The position numbers were made by a program, and so were the translations under genes. This document shows positions 20,828-27,280 of a stretch of DNA of 27,280 bases, piece after piece (position 1 is the stretch's first letter; every line of letters begins with the position of its first letter). This DNA is from Didymodactylos carnosus (lineage: Eukaryota > Rotifera > Eurotatoria > Philodinida > Philodinidae): the NCBI GenBank assembly GCA_905250885.1, contig CAJNOQ010001957.1:1-27280 (forward strand), in the 5' to 3' direction. Below the pieces are notes generated by a model. The model saw only the letters and a list, made by a program, of their open reading frames with translations. It had not been told where the DNA came from and made no database searches.

Positions 20828-21535
20828 AAATACATACTCTTTTTTAAGTCGACTGATATTTCTCTTCTCTCTTTTATTCTTTAATTTTTTTTGTCTAATG
20901 CAGACAGATAAACCAAACATTTCTCTACAAAATGAGACAACATTTTGTAGCTAGGAACAAACCAACGGGAATAAGAGGGAATTAGTTAGAACAGACATAT
21001 ATCATTACAAATGTATAGATTAACAATACCAAATTGAAACTGAATGCTGATTTTAACATATATACTATAACCAGGAAATATCAGCTCGTAAAAGTGAACG
21101 TTCATAAATCGATTTTCCTATTTCATTTATAATGAATGATTCTTATAATTCCAGTTAACTGGATCTGATACATACCTAAACATTATATAGTAAAACTTTT
21201 TCATATTGATTGTTATCAGCGGAAATGTTGAAAATAAATAAATAAATTTTAAAAATAATTTTTTATCCTTTTTATTGCATTTTCTCAGTTAACAAATCAA
21301 CGTGCATACATCTATAGGTAGTCTTACCAAAATCAAAGGAAACTTATGCAGTTTTTTAGTGCAGAATGCAGTTTTTTTCGTATCATAACTTATAAACTAA
21401 AAACGGTTGTCAGTATATTCTTGTTTTACGAAATTATATGTTCACAATCTGTTTGTTTTTGTGCGAATTTTTATCCACCATTGATTCTCTATATACATCT
21501 AGAAAAGTAAAAAAAGACTTATAATAATGTCAGAA
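20828..21535. other. 3' flank of the polycystin gene; no gene seen
   Basis: This is AT-rich sequence downstream of the polycystin-1-like stop codon. No exon, RNA gene or strong repeat was recognised. The 3' UTR of the minus-strand gene probably lies here, but no clear AATAAA on that strand close to the stop was identified. Confidence 0.4.
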
Positions 21536-24500
21536 TTATTCACATTGATTTACCCGATGTATTGTAACTAAAAGTTTATCAATTTTAACTGTAAAATCTT
21601 GTATATGATCATACAATTGACTACCATCTAATGACATCCAATTTTCTACCGATTCTTTATGTATAAATCGATTCAAACCTAAAATAACTCACATACATTA
21701 AAAACAAAAATTATTTAAAATAGACATTGTTACCTGTTGATTTTTTGAATTTATTAATCATAAATGAGATAATTTTATATTCACTTGGCTGATTTTCTAT
21801 ATCTTGATTAACTTTCTGGAATTTATCGGTAATAATCGATACAAACATGTTTATAATGATAAATACGACAAAAATAATATATAGTGAAAAACTAAATGGA
21901 CCAAGAATTGGATGTACCCTCGTTATATCGCTAACATCAAATTTCAGCAACATCATTTCAAATAACATTTGAGCTGTTCGTAGAGTGTCTGAACATTCAA
22001 GTAATTGTGTAGAAAATAGCAAAAAAAATAAACAAACAAATGCTACAAAGATAAGAGAAAACATTAATCCAAATAAAACTAGATCTTTGGTGGCCAATCG
22101 TAATGTTCGTCCTAATACTGATATTCGATAACTAAATCTCAGTAAACGTAATAGTTTTAATGTGACAAAGAACGAACAAAATGCAAGAAAAATAGCTAAA
22201 TAATCATGGAGTTGACTGGCGATTTGTAGACTAATCACTTTATAACCATTTGTTTGATGAAACAATGTTAAAATACGATTTTGCTCAAAAGCTCGTGCTA
22301 TGTATAGTCCAAATGATGCCCATGCACACACAACAACTCCCCATTCAATATATGACCAAAATTCTTTGAAATAAGCTTGTTTTAATTTAATCATTAAACA
22401 TATTTCTACTATCATATAGTAGATAACAAACATCATAAATAAAATAAAACAGAACAATTGAAATAGACCATAACCTGCAATTATTAAAAATAATAAAATA
22501 GATAAAAAAATACAAAAAAAAACTTAACGTACCTTGGGTGTAATTGACCAATAAATCGAATGGTTCAAAATATGTATTTGGAAAAACACCACTTGATGGT
22601 AATACTTCAATGAGTAATGTAATAAATACGAACAAATTGACATTTGGATTATACATATTAAACTGAATGAGAATAGCTCGAGTTTGACTATCAATCCATG
22701 AGAGTTCTTTCAATATTGTTAAATTATTAATAATTTCTGACATTCGACCGCGAAATTCATAAATATATCCACCACTATATAAAGAATAGATTGTGATATA
22801 GTTATAAAAGAAAAATTAAATAAAAAAATTTACCCCAAATAAATTGCATGTTGTCCAGCAAACATAGGTGTACCTAATTCATTACTTGTTCGATAAATAA
22901 ATGCACTACGAATTGTTTCACTATAATTTAACCATGGTCCAACTGATGCATTATAAACCGATGACCAACCAGGATTAAATTGACCGTGTTCTTCATCAAA
23001 AAAATTATAACTATTTTCACAGCCATTTAACAAATTCTGAAACGCATTTGGCACTTTACATGAATCTAGAAGTAGATTTTTATATTTATATTTCACAAAT
23101 AATATAGATAAACAACTAACTTAGTTTAACACGTATTTGTCTCATTATCGGCCATCCAATCATTCGGTTTGAATTGTCTTTAATAAAACCGTCTAAATTT
23201 ATTGGTGGATCACCATTGTACCATTGTTGTGCACGAAAATTTGACACAAAACTTTGATTTAACCAATTCCAATATTGCTCAATTTGAAAAATCTATAACA
23301 CATCAGTGATTATTGATCTGAACATGTATTTTAGTTTAAAAAAAAGGTGTCAAAAAAATGCGACTATGTTCGCTAAACAAATGTTTAGACTGCAAAATCG
23401 CGCTTAAACAACGAACATAGCTGCTCACAATTCAGTGACAGCGAAAACTACGCGGTGGTAAGTGACTTATTGTTTAACCCTGTACACCATGAGTGATAAA
23501 TCTATAGCGTAAGTTTCCTAGAATATTTGGTTTTCAGTAATTTTTGAGTCTTGATCAATTCTGAGCACATGTATATTTATGATTTTTGGTAACACTCTAG
23601 TCGCTGTACCAATTTAAGTGCTTGAAGTCTCAGTACGATATACATTGGAGAGATATTAGTGTTTAAAGTTGATTATAAATAAGAAGTCATTGATAAACTT
23701 TACAAGACAGGGAAAGAGGTACTTATCGGATAAAAATTCTTAATTATAACTATCCAATGAAACATTAAACATAACTATTTTTTGAATAAGTTTTGATGAA
23801 AGATGAATGCAGACTTGGCCTTTCGAAAGATATCTTTCCATAAGCAAGAAAACTTTCAGAAATATTTTTTTCAACTAGATTTTCTAGAAGATCATTAAAA
23901 AATGTCATGACGTACTAAAAATATCAGACGAGATAATCCAGTTTGGGGGCATTTTTACCGAAAAATTAAAAGTTCATCAGTCGGTCGAATCGATGCAAAC
24001 TACTTCGAAAAAACCCTCTATACAGCACCATGAAACTCAGTGAACATTTGAAAAATGTACCAAAAAAGAGTTTGATTTTTACACAATTTTTGTTTAGAAA
24101 TCTTGTGAAGCAAGAAAATATTTTTTAATGATTTAAAGTAGGAAAAAATATTTTGAAAAGAGCTTGCTTATGAAAAGACGTTAGCAAATTTTGTCCTTCA
24201 ATAGCGCAAGTCTGCATCCATCTTCCATCAAATATTGTTCAGAAAATGTTTGTGTTCATTGTTTCGTTGGCCAGATAGTAACCAAATTCAAGTTACGTTT
24301 ACTTGATTCATAAAAAACACGCTATGTTTTTTATCAGGGGTTGCATCTTGATAAAATATGATGACCGTTGAAACTCAGCGCTATATATATGACAGTGATG
24401 CTTGAAAAAAAAATAGGCGTGATACACGATGACGATATTCTTTAAAAAATTGCGAACCACTTGTAATGCCTAGCTTCTCGTGATTTCAACAGCAATCATC

Positions 24501-26240
24501 GTCTCATCAATTTTGTAATTGAAAAAACTATTCATAGATGGCTAGAATAATAAAGAATACATACTTGTGTGTAGTCAAGCGTGGGATTTCCAATATTTTG
24601 AAAATGTTTTCGTAAATGATCAACCATCAAATATGAATTATTATTTTGAGTTGAATACGTAGTGATGTATAATACAATTAGAAATGTAAAATAAATAATA
24701 AATTCCCAAATAATGTTCCACATTTTAATTGCATTCAAACGTTTCTCTTTTGCAAGAGCAAGTTGATTTTCAGTTAATGAAACATAATTTGTTCTATAAC
24801 GTCCATTAAATGCAGTATTACTCTTAAAAAGACAACTATTGAGGTTTTTTTCATTTGACAAAATTTTTCTTTTTCCGCTTACAGACCTGATACTGATGTA
24901 TATAAATTTCTTCGTCTCCTAATCTTCGATTATCGTTAATATGAAGTTGATTATCATCTTTTCGTACCATAAATACAAAAAACATTGCCGATAATACAAC
25001 CTATATAGTAGAACATATATATATTTTGATTTATAGTGCATCTATATAAAATATGAACTGTTCTTGTTCTTACTTTAAGTGGCTGAGTCAGTAGTAGTGA
25101 GCTAATTAATCCTGAAATTAACAGAAATAGTCTGATCGGTGTTCTAATTTGGGTGATTAGATGTGAAAGGTATGCCGAAATGAAAAAACTCTAAGATGAA
25201 TAATTCTTACCAAATAACACCGATGTTAACCATTTTCTTGATGTTAAATCGTCAAATTGCATGCCATATAATAGTATTAACACGGATGATATGCATATCA
25301 CAGCAAAGGAAATTAGATAGGCAATGTTGATGCACCATCTCGGAAATGTTAACGTACCATTGTTTGTAGTCTCATGTATCTCTCGAATGGTTTTTTTTTC
25401 TGTTGAAACATTGTTAAAATTTCTATATGAAATGTAGACATAATTTTATTGAATGTTTTTTGTGAAAAAAAGCCCTACGTGGATAATTGCGGCTGTTGAC
25501 TTGCTTTCGAGACTGACAATGGTTGGCATCTTTTTTGTTTAGATCGACGAAATAACTGGATAAGTAGCAAACTCGGTATAAAACATATAAGATCGACAAC
25601 AATCCCAACTGCAACCTGAAGTACAACACTTCATTCGATATTACATGAAGAGATAAAGAAGATGATGGTCGCTGTTAGATTAATATATTGTAGCTCTCGT
25701 ATTAGCCGAGCAAATAGTAATTAGAACGTCACCTGTTCTTTTGAGATATAAAGTAGACCAACTAATATACTGTCATTTATTGGTTGTCTTGTTTCTACCA
25801 TCTGATCGTAATACGCAATATTCAGTAGCATGATCAAAAATAGAAGAACAAAACAACATGTACAACGTTGTGTACATGTAAATCGATAAGATAGTGGTCG
25901 TAAAAACAAGAAAAACCACAAATGACCGTCGTTTATATTCTGGTACGCTTTCTTCATCGTTGTATATGAAAATTTCAGTTTTTCAGACTCAACAGCATAT
26001 GGTAAAAGACGTACGATCTGTTAAAATAAATGAGAATATTAATTTAACAATAAATATGAATATTTTCTATTTACCATTCCATCATCTTTTTCTACAGCAA
26101 GCCATTGGTGACAAAAGAAATATTGTTTTTCCATCGTTTGAAGATCACGAACAACAATGTACTTTAAAAACCATGATGCCGATGAGCCTTTGCCCGAATT
26201 ATCGTGCCATACTCGAATATAGTTTAAAGGTCCTAATGAT
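21536..26240 (-). CDS. Polycystin-1-like PLAT/11-TM channel protein, 12 exons, 5' incomplete
   Basis: Exons, 5' to 3': 26075-26240, 25733-26017, 25479-25615, 25211-25422, 25074-25111, 24887-25000, 24565-24822, 23121-23292, 22834-23065, 22533-22774, 21734-22474 and 21536-21678. Every junction is GT-AG and phase-consistent; 912 residues are in the window. Exon 1 is the second half of a PLAT domain (LNYIRVWHDNSG, IVVRDLQT, FFCHQWLAVEKDDG). Five membrane helices follow (for example CTCCFVLLFLIMLLNIAYY and WCINIAYLISFAVICISSV), then the polycystin channel: S1 in the 24565 exon, the extracellular domain with MIGWPIMRQIRVKL, a C-x12-C pair and GGYIYEF, S2-S6, an S4-like KLLRLLRF, and a pore-S6 stretch ending NMFVSIITDKF. 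The order PLAT, 11 TM, pore marks a PKD1/PKDREJ-type member rather than PKD2. Such proteins sense or conduct cations, often in cilia or gametes. No stop or frameshift is seen in these exons. The first PLAT half and ectodomain are absent from the next 960 bp upstream. Confidence 0.9.
23293..24564 (-). other. Long 1,272-bp intron of the polycystin gene
   Basis: The boundaries ACACAA|GTATGT (at 24565/24564) and TGTTATAG|ATTTTT (at 23293/23292) are both in phase 0, and the reading resumes inside the extracellular domain (YTQ, then IFQIEQYWNW). All other introns of this gene in the window are about 55-117 bp. The excess length is due to the foldback at about 23747-24265, plus a small hairpin near 23364-23420 (CTATGTTCG with CGAACATAG). 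Confidence 0.85.
23747..24265. mobile_element. Foldback element inside the polycystin intron
   Basis: Left-arm GATGAATGCAGACTTG (about 23802-23817) is mirrored by CAAGTCTGCATCCATC on the right (about 24207-24222). CATAAGCAAG (23839-23848) pairs with CTTGCTTATG (24163-24172), and weaker pairing continues outward (CCAATGAAACAT with the complement of GTTTCGTTGG-like sequence) and inward through the ATTAAAAAATGT region. The arms are diverged, suggesting an older insertion than the hAT-type MITE. No coding capacity and no clear target duplication. Confidence 0.6.
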
Positions 26241-26276
26241 CTAATAAAAATGAAACACATATTACTCTTCAAATTA

Positions 26277-26354
26277 GTCTTCAGTCATTTTTATTCCAAC
26301 ACGTGCAATACTGGTATATTCTCTTTTCCCTCGTATTAGAAATCGCGCTTTTTG
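26277..26354 (-). pseudogene. Possible relic of the missing PLAT first half
   Basis: Directly upstream of the first polycystin exon, on the same strand, lies a 26-codon open segment reading FLIRGKREYTSIARVGIKM. It weakly resembles the start of PLAT domains (a TG/RG turn, then a Thr/Ser-rich strand and V-x-I-x-hydrophobic). It ends at a stop and has no donor that would join it in phase to the exon at 26240. If related, the gene is broken here. The match is weak and may be chance. Confidence 0.2.
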
Positions 26355-26639
26355 TCAAAAATATTGGTTTTAAGCACATAGTGCAGTGGGCCAAAGTTTC
26401 CTCTTCTGCTTGTAATAATGCTTTTAACTATATTAATAATTTAACTACTAACTAATTATAAAGCTTTTCTAATGTCATTCAAAATTTTTGGGTACAAAGG
26501 CCACAGAATGAACAGTTTTGAGTATAGCATGATACACTAAACAACTACTATAGCTCTATAATGATCCAGCAGAAAATTGGCATACAAGTTATATTTTTAG
26601 CAAAGAACATGTTCATACAGACAAATGCATATGCATTAG

Positions 26640-27095
26640 CTCATTCTAAAATCAATGCTAGCTGCCTGGCATCTGTCTGGACGGAAATACCAACAGCTCC
26701 ATTTTGACCTTTATCTTAACGACATCTCCTGAACAATATCAGACATTTACTACTATTGAACAGCAACAACAAAAATCATATCATAATTCATATCATTCAA
26801 TTTGCCGAGAATGATCCACCAAACAAAAACCATCGTTCCATAACGGTCCATCAGGAATGTGTTTAAGGATCACAAAGTAACTCGAGTTGTTCCTTGAGAA
26901 ATACCATACCAGAAAACACTGTACGCCTTTCCACCAAGGTCCATCATACCGAACATACATTGAAATTACGTAACAAATAAATATTCATCAAGTTCCGTTG
27001 AAGACATCAGGATGATTAGCTGATAATAAATAATTTTGTATAAAAGAAATGCCGGAAGAATCGGCAACCATTGAACCTTGATAGTACAAAACAAG
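26640..27095 (-). pseudogene. Coding-like fragments of an unidentified gene
   Basis: Three minus-strand segments read like protein yet are separated by stops. At about 27000-27090 there is a frame containing GISFIQNYLLSANHPDVFNG. At 26793-26960 a 55-codon ATG frame contains MYVRYDGPWWKG and PDGPLWNDGFCLVDHSRQ. At about 26650-26725 a frame contains KGQNGAVGISVQTD, faintly like the (Q)NGxVGIS segment of family 1 beta-glucosidases. I could not assemble them with phased introns and cannot name the family. They may be a decayed gene or exons of the polycystin's neighbour. Confidence 0.25.
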
Positions 27096-27201
27096 TTTTA
27101 AAATTTCAAAGAATTTGATCAAAATGAAATATATTCTATCCTATGCGAAGCTGTTCGTTCTTCTGCACAAAAGAAGAACACGTAAAAACAAGAGAAAAAG
27201 T

Positions 27202-27206
27202 AAAAA
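27202..27206 (-). terminator. Pol III T-run terminator of the 5S gene
   Basis: Five T residues (read on the minus strand) follow directly after the 5S 3' end GTAAGC, as expected for RNA polymerase III termination. Confidence 0.8.
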
Positions 27207-27280
27207 GCTTACGACACTCGGTATTCCAAGGCGGTCACCCATCCTAGTACTAACCGAGCCCGACGTTGCTTAACTTCAGT
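27207..27280 (-). rRNA. 5S ribosomal RNA, 3' two-thirds (cut by window edge)
   Basis: The complement of the last 74 bases reads as eukaryotic 5S rRNA from about position 47 to the end: GAAGTTAAGCAACGTCGGGC, GGTTAGTACTAGGATGGG, TGACCGCCTTGGAATACC, then GTGTCGTAAGC. It includes the internal control region C box (AGGATGGGTGACCGCC), where TFIIIA binds. The 3' end is followed by a T run (27202-27206 on this strand), the normal pol III terminator. The 5' part lies beyond the window. I see no obvious damage in the visible part, so it may be a functional, dispersed copy. Confidence 0.95.

Noticed and set aside
25894..26244. 116-codon plus-strand frame over the polycystin exons
   Set aside because: It is the antisense shadow of the PLAT exon and the following polycystin exon, which carry clear family motifs on the minus strand.
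1..27280. Spliced-leader RNA gene linked to the 5S gene, and CRISPR arrays
   Set aside because: I looked for a spliced-leader-like donor unit near the 5S gene and for regular spacer-repeat arrays; neither was seen.

Overview
This is nuclear DNA of a small eukaryote, most likely a metazoan. It is AT-rich, its genes are cut by GT-AG introns that are mostly 50-120 bp, it carries an animal-type polycystin-1-like channel gene, and one end holds a eukaryotic 5S rRNA gene. A bacterial-type peptidoglycan amidase gene interrupted by an intron, next to a prokaryote-like permease, makes a bdelloid rotifer an attractive guess. That is inference only; no diagnostic marker is present.

Layout. About 1-3,060 is gene-free and packed with short inverted repeats. 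A small two-exon gene (4208-4648, +) encodes a Cys/His peptidoglycan-hydrolase-like domain; a possible upstream exon lies at 3075-3294, and a hairpin-rich tract precedes the start. About 4,650-13,150 has no gene I can support, but it holds a 288-bp palindromic MITE (10657-10944) and a perfect 24-bp-arm hairpin (11574-11624). A textbook hAT-type MITE with a perfect 8-bp target duplication (13168-13328) sits just upstream of a six-exon NCS2-like permease gene (13509-17807, +, 631 aa). The permease's 2.2-kb first intron contains a ~1-kb foldback element and an ACCGG palindrome cluster.

The 3.7-kb gap between the permease and the next, convergent gene holds a 1.6-kb long-inverted-repeat element (19220-20827). 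Its right part contains two perfect 20-22-bp GC-rich palindromes. From 26240 down to 21536 on the minus strand runs a polycystin-1-like gene: 12 exons and 912 codons in the window, with half a PLAT domain, 11 membrane segments, the polycystin extracellular domain and the channel pore. Its 5' part was not found. A partial 5S rRNA gene (-) closes the window at 27207-27280.

The genes do not form an operon or a visible pathway. The most distinctive content is (i) the apparently domesticated bacterial amidase and (ii) the variety of non-autonomous inverted-repeat elements, several of them inside introns. All gene models come from reading splice sites and checking phase by eye; no similarity search was run.
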